A DNA stretch of 58,326 nt from Marinibacterium sp. (GTDB lineage: Bacteria; Pseudomonadota; Alphaproteobacteria; Rhodobacterales; Rhodobacteraceae). Positions 7,465 through 16,451 of the stretch are shown in pieces. Position numbers and translations under genes: made by a program. The DNA is taken from contig JAOXSC010000040.1 of NCBI GenBank assembly GCA_025800215.1, positions 1 through 58,326 on the forward strand. Reading direction: 5' to 3'. Position 1 is the stretch's first letter, and each line of letters starts with the position of its first letter. Under the pieces are notes generated by a model. The model worked only from the letters and a program-made list of their open reading frames with translations, was not told where the DNA came from and did no database searches.

Positions 7465-9561
7465 ATGGCGGACGCTGTGGTCTATGAACGTGTGGGCGAT
7501 GTTGCGATTTTGCAGGCGAACAACCCGCCGGTGAACGCATTGGGCATTGATGTGCGCAAGGGGCTGATGGACGGGATGGACCGTGCCGAAGCCGACGGCG
7601 CCAAGGCGGTGGTGATCTGCGGCGCGGGCCGCACCTATTTTGCCGGGGCCGACATTCGCGAATTCGGCAAGCCGCCGATGGAGCCGATGCTGCCGGGCGT
7701 CTGCGACCGGATCGAAGCGTCGCCGCTGCTGGTGGTGTCTGCGCTGCATGGCACAGCCCTTGGCGGCGGGCTCGAGGTTGCGCTGTCGTCGCATTACCGG
7801 ATCGCCGTGCCATCGGCGCGGGTGGGCCTGCCCGAGGTGCTGATCGGCATCCTGCCGGGGGCGGGCGGCACGCAGCGCCTGCCGCGTGTCATCGGTGTGT
7901 CAGCCGCGCTTGAGATCATCACCAGTGGCCGCCAGGTCGGCGCGGCCGAGGCCGAGCGCCTTGGCATCATCGACCGGGTGCAGGATGGCGATCCGCGCGA
8001 CATCGGGCTGGCCTATGCCCAGTCGCTGCTGGCCGAGGGCGCCCCGCGCCGCGCGGTCTGCGATCTGCCCAACCCCGAGCCGGTGGATTTTGATGCGGCC
8101 ATCGCCGCAACCAAGGCGCGCGCGCGCGGGCAGATGTCGCCGGTCTGGGCGGTGCGTGCAGTGCAGGCCGCCTGCGAGCTGCCCTTTGACCAGGGGCTGG
8201 CACGTGAACGCGAGCTGTTCATGGAGCTGATGCAATCGGACCAGCGCGAAGGCCTGATCCACGCGTTCTTTTCCGAACGTGCCGTCAGCAAGCTGCCCGA
8301 ACTCAAGGGCGTCGCCCCGCGCGCCCTTGACGCGATTGCGGTGCTGGGGGGCGGCACCATGGGCAGCGGCATCGCCACATCGGCGCTGCTGGCAGGTCTG
8401 CCGGTCACCATGCTCGAAGTCACTCCCGAAGCCGCCGAGGCGGCCAGGGGGCGCATCGTCGGCAACCTCGAAGGGGCTCTCAAACGCGGCAAGATTTCGG
8501 CCGCACAATTCGACACGATCACCCAAGAGGCCCTGCGCCTGACCACCGATTATGCCGATCTCGGCGCGGCGGATCTGATCATCGAAGCCGTGTTCGAAGA
8601 GATGGAGGTCAAGAAACAGGTCTTTGCCAAGCTGGATGCCGTCGCCAAGCCCGGCGCGATCCTGGCCTCGAACACGTCGTATCTGGACATCAACGAAATC
8701 GCGCAGGTCACATCGCGGCCCGCTGACGTGCTGGGCCTGCACTTCTTTTCGCCTGCCCATGTGATGAAACTGCTCGAAGTCGTGGTGGGCGATGCCACCG
8801 CGCCGGATGTGCTGGCCACGGGGTTCGATCTGGGCAAGCGCATGGGCAAGATCTGCGTGCGCGCGGGCGTCTGTGACGGGTTCATCGGCAACCGCATCCT
8901 GTCGACCTATCGCACCGCCGCCGATCACATGATCCTGGATGGGGCATCGCCTTATCAGATTGATGACGCGCTCGAAGCGTTTGGCTTTGCCATGGGCCCC
9001 TATGCGGTGGCGGATCTGGCCGGGCTTGATATCGGTTGGGCCATGCGCAAGCGCAAACAGGCCGAAGGCATCGACCCGCGCGCCCGTCAATGCGACTATC
9101 CCGACCGGTTGTGCGAAGGCGGGCATTTCGGCCAGAAGACCGGGAAGGGGTTCTACGACTATGCCGGCGGCGCGCGGGCCCGCGTGCCCAACCCGGATGT
9201 CATGCCCCTGATCGAAGCGGAACGCGCCGCCAAGGGCATCACCCCGCGCGATTTCACCGATGACGAGATCTTGCGCCGCTATATGGCGGCCATGGTGAAC
9301 GAAGCCGCCAAGGTCGTGGGCGAAGGCATCGCGCGCCGTCCGCTTGACGTGGATATGACGCTGCTCTTTGGCTACGGGTTCCCGCGCTATCATGGCGGGC
9401 CGTTGAAATGGGCCGATCTGCAGGGGTTGCCGGAGTTGCTTGCCGACATTCGAACCTGGGCGCAGGATGATCCGTATTTCTGGGAACCCGCGCCGCTATT
9501 GGAACAGCTGGTGGCGGAAAACCGCAACTTCGAAGATCTGAACAGGGAGAACGCAACATGA
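7465..9561 (+). CDS. fadB: Bifunctional enoyl-CoA hydratase / 3-hydroxyacyl-CoA dehydrogenase (FadB/FadJ type)
   Basis: A 698-residue fatty-acid beta-oxidation protein. The start at 7465 is preceded by a strong GGGAGGAGG (7451-7459); the upstream extension of the open frame has no family character. The N-terminal crotonase domain (1-190) has the CoA/oxyanion-hole motif [13 protein letters not shown] at about 94-106 and [20 protein letters not shown] Rossmann NAD-binding motif [13 protein letters not shown] begins near residue 292, followed by [15 protein letters not shown] of the dehydrogenase domain and two C-terminal 3HCDH repeats. It converts 2-enoyl-CoA to 3-ketoacyl-CoA through 3-hydroxyacyl-CoA. 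The gene overlaps fadA by four bases, so the two subunits are probably translated together. Confidence 0.93.
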   Translation: MADAVVYERVGDVAILQANNPPVNALGIDVRKGLMDGMDRAEADGAKAVVICGAGRTYFAGADIREFGKPPMEPMLPGVCDRIEASPLLVVSALHGTALGGGLEVALSSHYRIAVPSARVGLPEVLIGILPGAGGTQRLPRVIGVSAALEIITSGRQVGAAEAERLGIIDRVQDGDPRDIGLAYAQSLLAEGAPRRAVCDLPNPEPVDFDAAIAATKARARGQMSPVWAVRAVQAACELPFDQGLARERELFMELMQSDQREGLIHAFFSERAVSKLPELKGVAPRALDAIAVLGGGTMGSGIATSALLAGLPVTMLEVTPEAAEAARGRIVGNLEGALKRGKISAAQFDTITQEALRLTTDYADLGAADLIIEAVFEEMEVKKQVFAKLDAVAKPGAILASNTSYLDINEIAQVTSRPADVLGLHFFSPAHVMKLLEVVVGDATAPDVLATGFDLGKRMGKICVRAGVCDGFIGNRILSTYRTAADHMILDGASPYQIDDALEAFGFAMGPYAVADLAGLDIGWAMRKRKQAEGIDPRARQCDYPDRLCEGGHFGQKTGKGFYDYAGGARARVPNPDVMPLIEAERAAKGITPRDFTDDEILRRYMAAMVNEAAKVVGEGIARRPLDVDMTLLFGYGFPRYHGGPLKWADLQGLPELLADIRTWAQDDPYFWEPAPLLEQLVAENRNFEDLNRENAT

Positions 9562-10733
9562 AACAGGCCGTGATCGTATCGGCCGCCCGCACCGGGCTGG
9601 CCAAATCCTTTCGGGGGTCCTTTAACGTCACCCATGGCGCGACCATGGGCGGCCACGTGGTGGCATCGGCCATCGAACGGGCCGGGCTGGACGGGGCCGA
9701 AATCGAAGACTGCATCATGGGCTGCGGCTTTCCCGAAGGTGAAACCGGCAGCAATATCGGCCGTCAGATCGCCATTCGCGGGGGGCTACCGGTGACCGCA
9801 TCGGGCATGACGGTGAACCGGTTCTGTTCGTCGGGTCTGCAATCCATCGCGCAGGCGGCCAATGCGATCACCGCCGATGGCGCAGGCCCGATGGTTGCGG
9901 GCGGGGTCGAAAGCATCTCGATGGTGCAGCCCAAGGCGCGCCATGCGCCCGAAACCTGGATCGCCGAGCACAAGCCCGCGATCTACATGACCATGATCGA
10001 AACCGCCGACATTGTGGCCGCCCGCTATGGCGTGGCGCGCGACTATCAGGACGAATACAGCCTGCGCAGCCAGCAGCGCATCGCCGAGGCGCAGGCAACG
10101 GGCCTGTTTGCCGATGAGATCGTGCCGATGACCACCACCATGGCCGTCAAGGACAAGGAAACCGGCGAGATCTCCATGAAAGAGGTCACCGTGGATCGCG
10201 ACGAATGCAACCGTCCGGGCACCACGCTGGACGGTCTGGCCGGGCTTGATCCGGTGCGCGGGGACGGCAACTTTGTCACGGCGGGCAACGCCAGCCAGCT
10301 GTCGGACGGGGCGGCGGCCACCGTGCTGATGGATGCCGCCGAGGCCGAAAAACGCGGGATCGAGCCTATGGGCGCCTTCAAAGGGTTCTGCGTGGCCGGT
10401 TGCGAGCCCGACGAGATGGGCATCGGCCCGGTCTATGCGGTGCCGCGCCTGCTGGAGCGGCACGGGCTCAAGGTCGATGACATCGACATCTGGGAGCTGA
10501 ACGAAGCCTTTGCCAGCCAGTGCCTCTATTCCCGCGATCAGCTGGGCATCGACCCCGAGAAATACAATGTCAACGGCGGCTCGATCGCGATCGGCCACCC
10601 GTTCGGCATGACGGGCGCACGCATGGTCGGCCATATCCTGCGCGAAGGCAAACGCCGAGGCGCCAAGCTGGGTGTCGTCAGCATGTGCATCGGCGGCGGT
10701 ATGGGCGCGGCCGGTCTGTTCGAGATCTACTGA
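9558..10733 (+). CDS. fadA: Acetyl-CoA C-acyltransferase (3-ketoacyl-CoA thiolase)
   Basis: A 391-residue thiolase. The nucleophilic cysteine is in [10 protein letters not shown] (Cys90), with the C-terminal catalytic motifs [10 protein letters not shown] (His) and CIGGGMG (Cys). NEAFASQ and the GGVESISM segment are also conserved. It performs the last step of beta-oxidation, cleaving 3-ketoacyl-CoA with CoA to acetyl-CoA and a shortened acyl-CoA. The start codon overlaps the fadB stop (ATGA). A thioesterase and an acyl-CoA ligase follow on the same strand, forming a fatty-acid or acyl-CoA catabolic operon. Confidence 0.93.
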   Translation: MKQAVIVSAARTGLAKSFRGSFNVTHGATMGGHVVASAIERAGLDGAEIEDCIMGCGFPEGETGSNIGRQIAIRGGLPVTASGMTVNRFCSSGLQSIAQAANAITADGAGPMVAGGVESISMVQPKARHAPETWIAEHKPAIYMTMIETADIVAARYGVARDYQDEYSLRSQQRIAEAQATGLFADEIVPMTTTMAVKDKETGEISMKEVTVDRDECNRPGTTLDGLAGLDPVRGDGNFVTAGNASQLSDGAAATVLMDAAEAEKRGIEPMGAFKGFCVAGCEPDEMGIGPVYAVPRLLERHGLKVDDIDIWELNEAFASQCLYSRDQLGIDPEKYNVNGGSIAIGHPFGMTGARMVGHILREGKRRGAKLGVVSMCIGGGMGAAGLFEIY

Positions 10734-10830
10734 GGCCCCATGCCCCGGTGCAAGACCCGCCAGGCCCATGTGACGCGCCCCGATCAGCGCCATCCCGATC
10801 CCGGTCGGCGATGCCGCACGAGGCGCGCCC

Positions 10831-11250
10831 ATGGGCTCTGACCACGGCCTGTCCACACCCGATGACATCGGGTCCGGCGCGCAGGCGCTGATCGGCTATG
10901 AGATTGATCTGGGGGACCCTGACGGGGCCCCCCGGATACACCTTGAGATTGCGGCGCGCCATCTCAACCGCAATCAGACGTTGCATGGCGGGATCATCGC
11001 GATGCTGTTGGATGCAGCGGCGGGGTTCGCGGCCTCGTGCTGCGTGCCGGACGCGCCGTTTTCGCATGTGCTGACGCTGAACCTCAGCACCAATTTTGTG
11101 GGGGCGGTCAGCACTGGCCGGGTCACGGCAACCGGGCAGTATCGCGGCGGCGGGCGCAAGATCGCCTATGCCGACGCGGTTCTGGCCGATGCCGATGGCG
11201 GGGTGCTGGCCACGGCGTCGGGCGTGTTCAAACGCCGCGCGCCGGGCTAG
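10831..11250 (+). CDS. Hotdog-fold PaaI-family thioesterase
   Basis: A 139-residue hotdog-fold protein. NQTLHGGIIAMLLDAAAG at about residues 47-64 contains the HGG motif of PaaI/4HBT-type thioesterases, and the C-terminal ATGQYRGGGRKIAYADAVL segment matches the paired strands of the family. It probably hydrolyses an acyl-CoA, releasing CoA, and its place between fadA and an acyl-CoA ligase supports acyl-CoA turnover. The start follows GAGGCGCG by a few bases; a leucine-rich upstream region shows no better start. The acyl specificity is not visible. Confidence 0.8.
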   Translation: MGSDHGLSTPDDIGSGAQALIGYEIDLGDPDGAPRIHLEIAARHLNRNQTLHGGIIAMLLDAAAGFAASCCVPDAPFSHVLTLNLSTNFVGAVSTGRVTATGQYRGGGRKIAYADAVLADADGGVLATASGVFKRRAPG

Positions 11251-11282
11251 CCCCCATTCGCAACCGCGCAGGGGGAGGGCGC

Positions 11283-12776
11283 ATGGAGCGACTGCATCAC
11301 TATCTTGATACTCAACTGGCCCGCGCGCCCGACGCGCCGGCCTTTTCCGACACGCTTGGCCATGACTGGCGCTATCGCGATCTTGAGGCTGCGGTGGCGG
11401 ATGTGGTGGATCTGCTGCGCGGCCATGGCGTGCAGCGCGGCGACCGGGTGATGATCCTGGCCGAAAACTGCTGCGCCGTGGTGGCGGTGATCTTTGCGAC
11501 CTCGCGCATGGGCGCCACGGCGGTGCCGATCAATGCCCGCCAGACCGCAGCCGAGGTCGCCCGCCTGACCGATCACGTGGCCCCGGCGGTGGTTCTGATG
11601 ACATCCGATGTGTCGCCCGATGCCATCGCCCATGCCGAACGGCTGGGCGCAGGTCCGGTGTCGGGCCGCTTTGGCCGGCTGCACATGGTGCTGCGCGCCA
11701 GCGCGCCGGATGTGGCCGATGATGTCGCGGTGCAGCTTTATACCACCGGCACCACGGGCACGCCCAAAGGGGTGATGCTGACCCATGGCAATATCCGTTT
11801 CGGGGGGCGAAGCTCGGCCCGGCTGCGCGACATGGGGCCGGGTGATCTGATCTATGGCGTGCTGCCTATGACGCATGTGTTCGGGCTTGCCTCGATCATG
11901 ACGGCGGCGGTCTATGCGGGGGTGCCGGTGCGCTTTGAACCGCGCTTTTCGGCCGAGCGGCTGTACACTGCCCTGACCGAAGGGGTGACGCTGCTGTCGG
12001 CCGTGCCGCAGATGCATGCGCTGTTGATGCAATACGCCAAAGAACAGGGCCATGACCGTCTGCGGGGTGGCCGTTTGCGCTATGTGTCATCGGGTGCGGC
12101 GCCGCTGGATCCGGCCTGGAAACGCAAGGCCGAGGCGTTTTACGGCGTTGCCATCCAGAACGGCTATGGCATGACGGAAACATCCGCCGGAACCTGTGCC
12201 ACCAGCAACGCCATTGGCGATCCCGACATTTCGGTGGGGCCCGCCCTGCCGGGGGTCGAAATTCGCATTGACGACAGCGTGCCCGGTGGCGGCGACGGCA
12301 CGGGCGAGGTTCTGACCCGTGGCCCGCATATCATGAAGGGCTATTATCGGAACCCGCAGGAAACCGCGCGGGTGCTCGATGCCGATGGCTGGATGCACAC
12401 CGGAGATCTGGGCCGGATCGACGATCGCGGGCACCTGCATATCCTGGGGCGCTCGAAAGAGCTGATCATTCATGGCGGGTTCAACGTCTACCCGCCCGAG
12501 GTCGAAGCTGCCTTGAACGACCACCCGCAGGTGATCCAGTCTGCGGTGGTGGGGATGATGGTGGATGGCGATGAAAAGGTTGTGGCCTTTTGCCAGGTGT
12601 CCGATGCCGACCGACCCGACGCGGAGGCCCTGCGCGCCTTTGCCGCCGAACGGCTGGCCGGCTACAAGCGCCCGTCGCGGATCATCCTGGCACAGGACCT
12701 GCCCGCAGCCCCCACCGGAAAGGTTCTCAAGCACAAGTTGCTCGACCATTTCGCCGCCGAATTGTCGCGCCCTTAG
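11283..12776 (+). CDS. AMP-forming acyl-CoA synthetase
   Basis: A 497-residue ANL-superfamily ligase. The start at 11283 is chosen by the GGGGGAGGGC just upstream and by alignment of the first residues MERLHHYLDTQ with the family. Motifs: P-loop YTTGTTGTPKGVMLTHGN at about 155-172, NGYGMTETSAG, HTGDLGRID, the hinge GRSKELIIHGGFNVYPPEVE, and the C-terminal catalytic lysine in PTGKVLKHKL. It activates a carboxylic acid with ATP and CoA through an acyl-adenylate. As last gene of the fadBA operon it probably feeds a fatty or aromatic acid into beta-oxidation; the exact substrate is unknown. Confidence 0.88.
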   Translation: MERLHHYLDTQLARAPDAPAFSDTLGHDWRYRDLEAAVADVVDLLRGHGVQRGDRVMILAENCCAVVAVIFATSRMGATAVPINARQTAAEVARLTDHVAPAVVLMTSDVSPDAIAHAERLGAGPVSGRFGRLHMVLRASAPDVADDVAVQLYTTGTTGTPKGVMLTHGNIRFGGRSSARLRDMGPGDLIYGVLPMTHVFGLASIMTAAVYAGVPVRFEPRFSAERLYTALTEGVTLLSAVPQMHALLMQYAKEQGHDRLRGGRLRYVSSGAAPLDPAWKRKAEAFYGVAIQNGYGMTETSAGTCATSNAIGDPDISVGPALPGVEIRIDDSVPGGGDGTGEVLTRGPHIMKGYYRNPQETARVLDADGWMHTGDLGRIDDRGHLHILGRSKELIIHGGFNVYPPEVEAALNDHPQVIQSAVVGMMVDGDEKVVAFCQVSDADRPDAEALRAFAAERLAGYKRPSRIILAQDLPAAPTGKVLKHKLLDHFAAELSRP

Positions 12777-12821
12777 CGCGGCAATCGGGGGCGATCTGAG
12801 ATCACGATTCAGATGAGCGCA

Positions 12822-12835
12822 TGTTAGCGCTATCG
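12822..12835 (+). promoter_or_regulatory. CceR-like (LacI-family) operator, site 1
   Basis: TGTTAGCGCTATCG, 80 bases upstream of the GAPDH start. It matches the left half and centre (TGTTAGCGCT) of what I recall as the TGTTAGCGCTAACA motif of CceR, the LacI-family regulator of central carbon metabolism in Rhodobacterales. The right half is degenerate. The family assignment is an inference. Confidence 0.55.
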
Positions 12836-12852
12836 ACTCCGTGTTGGTGATG

Positions 12853-12866
12853 TGTTAGCGCTCGCA
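12853..12866 (+). promoter_or_regulatory. CceR-like (LacI-family) operator, site 2
   Basis: TGTTAGCGCTCGCA is the second copy, starting exactly 31 bases after site 1, about three helical turns. Both share an identical 10-base TGTTAGCGCT core in the same orientation. The site overlaps a separate 12-base palindrome GCATTCGAATGC at 12864-12875. Two phased sites suggest cooperative binding at the gap promoter. Confidence 0.55.
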
Positions 12867-12914
12867 TTCGAATGCAGGAGGAGCTGCAGCATCACAGACC
12901 GGAAAGGGGCAGAG

Positions 12915-13970
12915 ATGACGGTATCGGTGGCAATCAACGGATTTGGGCGGATCGGGCGCAGCGTGCTGCGCGCGCTGGTGGAAAGCGGGCGCGACGACAT
13001 CGACATTGTCGCGATCAACGATCTTGGCCCGATCGAAACCAACGCCCATCTGCTGGAATTCGACAGCGTTCATGGACGGCTGCGCGCCGACATCCGCGTG
13101 ATGCAGGACCGGTTGATCGTCGATGGGCGCGAGATCCGCGTCAGCGCCGAACGCGCCCCCGAAGACCTGCCCTGGGACGGTGTCGACATCGCGCTGGAAT
13201 GCACGGGCCACTTTACGAAACGCGACGCGGCGGCGCGGCATCTGGCCAACGGGTCGGGGCGCGTGCTGATTTCGGCGCCGGGCGACGGGGCGGACAAGAC
13301 CATCGTTTATGGAGTGAACCACGACACGCTGACATCGGCGGATCGGATCGTGTCCAACGCATCCTGCACCACCAATTGTCTGGCACCGGTGGCCAAGGTG
13401 CTTGATGACGCCTTTGGCATCCGCACCGGCTACATGACGACGATCCATTCCTATACCGGTGATCAGCCGGTGCTGGATACCGTGCACAAGGATCTCTATC
13501 GCGCGCGCGGGGCTGCGCTGAGCATGATCCCGACATCGACCGGTGCGGCGCGTGCGGTGGGGCTGGTTCTGCCGCAGCTCAGGGGGCGGCTCGACGGATC
13601 GGCGATCCGGGTGCCCACGCCCAATGTGTCGGCGGTGGATCTGTGCGTCACCCTGCGGCACGACGCCAGCGTGGGGGCCGTAAATGAGGCCGTCCGTTCA
13701 GCGGCCGATGGCGCGCTGCGCGGGGTGCTGGATGTGTCGGACAGGCCGCTGGTGTCGACGGATTTCAATCATGACGCGCATTCGTCGGTCTTTGCCACGG
13801 ACCAGACCCGGCGCACCGATGGCGGCATGATCCGCGTGCTGTGCTGGTATGACAATGAATGGGGATTTTCCAACCGGATGCTGGACACCGCCGTGGCCAT
13901 GATGGCAGCGCCGGCGCCCGCCCGGTCACCCGCGACAACCCCGGCACGGGAAAAAGCCGACGCACTCTGA
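12915..13970 (+). CDS. gap: Type I glyceraldehyde-3-phosphate dehydrogenase
   Basis: A 351-residue GAPDH. The start ATG at 12915 opens directly into the Rossmann motif NGFGRIGRSVLRAL; the longer open frame upstream is not conserved. The catalytic cysteine is Cys151 in SNASCTTNCLAP, with the histidine in TIHSYTGDQ and the C-terminal WYDNEWGFSNRM. It interconverts glyceraldehyde-3-phosphate and 1,3-bisphosphoglycerate using NAD(P). The last 20 residues, rich in alanine and proline (APAPARSPATTPAREK), extend past the usual end of about 333 residues. No pgk or other glycolytic gene is adjacent, so it stands as a single unit under the two CceR-like sites. An erythrose-4-phosphate dehydrogenase role is less likely but not excluded. 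Confidence 0.9.
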   Translation: MTVSVAINGFGRIGRSVLRALVESGRDDIDIVAINDLGPIETNAHLLEFDSVHGRLRADIRVMQDRLIVDGREIRVSAERAPEDLPWDGVDIALECTGHFTKRDAAARHLANGSGRVLISAPGDGADKTIVYGVNHDTLTSADRIVSNASCTTNCLAPVAKVLDDAFGIRTGYMTTIHSYTGDQPVLDTVHKDLYRARGAALSMIPTSTGAARAVGLVLPQLRGRLDGSAIRVPTPNVSAVDLCVTLRHDASVGAVNEAVRSAADGALRGVLDVSDRPLVSTDFNHDAHSSVFATDQTRRTDGGMIRVLCWYDNEWGFSNRMLDTAVAMMAAPAPARSPATTPAREKADAL

Positions 13971-13976
13971 ACACCA

Positions 13977-14004
13977 CTGTCTAGACAGGCTGGACAGAGC
14001 TGTC
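13977..14004. promoter_or_regulatory. Two adjacent palindromes upstream of the demethylation operon
   Basis: CTGTCTAGACAG at 13977-13988 is a perfect 12-base palindrome. GACAG-AG-CTGTC at 13993-14004 is a second one with 5-base arms. The centres are 16 bases apart, and the first lies just after the gap stop codon, 40-70 bases before the FAD dehydrogenase start. They look like a double operator for a dimeric regulator such as the TetR protein encoded at the end of the operon or a GntR protein elsewhere. Confidence 0.5.
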
Positions 14005-14045
14005 TACGCTTTCCGCAATCAGACTGAACAGCGGGGGCGTTGGCC

Positions 14046-16451
14046 ATGAAGTCGCAATATCGTGTTGTTGTCATCGGTGGGGGCGTGGTGGGGACGTCGG
14101 TGCTCTATCATCTGGCCAAGCTGGGCTGGACGGATGTGTGCCTGCTGGAACGATCCGTGCTGACAGCGGGGTCAAGCTGGCACGCGGCGGGGGGCATTCA
14201 CGCGCTGAATGCCGACCCCAACATCGCGGCGCTGCAGGCCTATACGATCGACCTGTTGCCCCAGATCGAAGCCGAAAGCGGCCAGAATATCGGCCTGCAC
14301 ATGACCGGCGGGCTGACCATGGCGGGAACGCCCGACCGGTGGGAATGGCTGCAATCGGCCTATCGCGTGTTCCAGTCCATCGGCATCGAAGACTGCCGTC
14401 TGGTCACCCCGCAAGAGGCGGGCGAGCTCAACCCGATCATGTCCACCGATGGGTTTCTGGGCGGCATGTGGGCCGACCGCGAAGGCTATGTCGACACCAC
14501 CGGCACGGTGCATGCCTATGCGGTGGCCGCGCGTAAACGCGGTGCCGACTATTTCGAACACACCAAGGTCGAGGCACTGGAGCAGACCGCTGATGGCTGG
14601 AAGGTGGTGACCGACAAGGGCACGATCACCTGCGAACATGTGGTCAATGCCGCAGGTCTCTGGGCCAAGCAGGTGGGGCGCATGGCGGGGATCGAACTGC
14701 CGGTGTCGCCGCTCAAGCATCACTATCTGGTCTCTGACACGATCCCGGCGCTGGAACAGCTGGATTTCGAAGTACCGATGACCGTCGACCTCGAAGGGTT
14801 CACCTATCTGCGTCAGGATCAGAAGGGCGTGCTGCTGGGGATCTATGAAATCGACCATGAGCACTGGGCCATGGATGGTGCGCCCTGGACCTACGGGATG
14901 GAGCTGTTTCAGGAACAGACCGACCGGATCGAACAGGAACTGACCCTGGGGTTCGAACGCTATCCGGATCTGCAGACCGTGGGTGTGAAAACCTGGGTCA
15001 ATGGTGCCTTTACCTTTTCGCCGGACGGCAACCCGCTGGTCGGGCCGGTGCCGGGCAAGCGCGGCTATTGGACAGCCTGCGCGGTGATGGCGGGGTTCCT
15101 GCAGGGGGGCGGGGTTGGCAAATCGCTGGCCGAATGGATGATCCATGGCGAACCCGAAACCGATGTGTATGGCATGGACGTCGCGCGCTATGGGCGCTTT
15201 GCCGAAAACCGCCGCTATATCCGCGAAACCACTGGCCAGTTCTATTCGCGCCGTTTCGTGATGACCTATCCCAATGAACAGCTTCCGGCAGGGCGCCCGC
15301 TGAAAATGGCGCCTGCCCATGACGCGATGACGGCGGCGGGGTGCAGATGGGGCACCAGCTGGGATCTTGAGGTGCCGCTTTATTTCGCGCCGCAGGGGTT
15401 CGAAGAAACGCCGACACTGCGGCGTTCGAACGCCCATGACATCGTGGCCGAAGAATGCCGCGCGATCCGCGAAGGGGTGGGATTGCTCGATATCACCGGG
15501 TTTTCACGCTTTGAGGTGTCGGGCCCCAATGCCGAGGCCTGGCTTGATCGGATCATGGCATCGGCCCTGCCTGCGCCGGGGCGCGCGCGTCTGGCGCCGA
15601 TGCTGAGCGAGACCGGGCGCCTTAAAGGGGATCTGACGGTGCTCAACTGGGGCGACGGGACCTGGTGGATCATGGGCAGCTATTACCTGCGCCGCTGGCA
15701 TATGCGCTGGTTTGACGATCACATGCAGGATGGCGTGCAGCTGCGCGATCTGGGCGAAGAGATCTGCGGCTTTGCCGTGGTCGGCCCCAAATCGCACGAG
15801 GTCGTGGAACGGGTCGCCGAAACCGATCTGTCGGGCCTGCGCTTCATGGGATGTCAGACCGCCGATATCGGGCTGCTGCAGACCCGCGTGGCGCGCATGT
15901 CGGTCACCGGTGAAAAGGGGTATGAGATCAACTGCCGGGCCGGTGACCATATCGCCCTGCGCCGGATGCTGCTTGAGGCGGGTGCCGATCTGGGGATCCG
16001 CGAATGTGGCTTCAACGCGATGCTGTCGACGCGGCTGGAAAAAAGCTTTGGCATCTGGTCGGCGGAATTCACCCAAGGGTACACGCCGGGCATGACCGGC
16101 ATGGATCGCTGGATCGACTGGGACAAGGGCGATTTTGTCGGCCGCGCGGCGGCACTGGCTGAACGCGATGGCAACGGGCCCGCGCAGGTTCTGGTCACGC
16201 TTGAGATCGACGCCGACGGGGCCGATGCCAGCGGCTATGAACCGGTCTGGGCGGATGGCGACAAGGTGGGGTTTGTCACCTCGGGCGGCTATGGGCACTA
16301 TACAGGGAAATCCCTGGCCATGGCGCTGATCAACCGCGAACAGGCCGAGGAAGGCACCGGGCTGAGCGTGCATGTGGTGGGCGTCGAACGCGCGGCCCGT
16401 GTCATTGCTCCGTCGCCCTATGATCCCGGCGGTCGGGCGATGCGGGCATGA
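14046..16451 (+). CDS. FAD-dependent dimethylglycine/sarcosine dehydrogenase-like protein (DAO-GcvT fusion)
   Basis: An 801-residue two-part enzyme. The N-terminal amine-oxidase domain begins with the FAD motif VVVIGGGVVGTSVLYHLAKLG. TAGSSWHAAGGIH at about 40-52 contains the His that carries covalent FAD in dimethylglycine dehydrogenase. From about residue 430 a folate-binding GcvT domain follows (CRAIREGVGLLDITGFSRFEVSGP), ending in the GCV_T C-terminal barrel. It is predicted to oxidise an N-methyl group and deliver the carbon to tetrahydrofolate. The start ATG 14046 is favoured over an in-frame TTG six bases earlier. It overlaps the MttB-family gene by four bases (ATGA), so both probably act on one methylated amine. 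Confidence 0.88.
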   Translation: MKSQYRVVVIGGGVVGTSVLYHLAKLGWTDVCLLERSVLTAGSSWHAAGGIHALNADPNIAALQAYTIDLLPQIEAESGQNIGLHMTGGLTMAGTPDRWEWLQSAYRVFQSIGIEDCRLVTPQEAGELNPIMSTDGFLGGMWADREGYVDTTGTVHAYAVAARKRGADYFEHTKVEALEQTADGWKVVTDKGTITCEHVVNAAGLWAKQVGRMAGIELPVSPLKHHYLVSDTIPALEQLDFEVPMTVDLEGFTYLRQDQKGVLLGIYEIDHEHWAMDGAPWTYGMELFQEQTDRIEQELTLGFERYPDLQTVGVKTWVNGAFTFSPDGNPLVGPVPGKRGYWTACAVMAGFLQGGGVGKSLAEWMIHGEPETDVYGMDVARYGRFAENRRYIRETTGQFYSRRFVMTYPNEQLPAGRPLKMAPAHDAMTAAGCRWGTSWDLEVPLYFAPQGFEETPTLRRSNAHDIVAEECRAIREGVGLLDITGFSRFEVSGPNAEAWLDRIMASALPAPGRARLAPMLSETGRLKGDLTVLNWGDGTWWIMGSYYLRRWHMRWFDDHMQDGVQLRDLGEEICGFAVVGPKSHEVVERVAETDLSGLRFMGCQTADIGLLQTRVARMSVTGEKGYEINCRAGDHIALRRMLLEAGADLGIRECGFNAMLSTRLEKSFGIWSAEFTQGYTPGMTGMDRWIDWDKGDFVGRAAALAERDGNGPAQVLVTLEIDADGADASGYEPVWADGDKVGFVTSGGYGHYTGKSLAMALINREQAEEGTGLSVHVVGVERAARVIAPSPYDPGGRAMRA

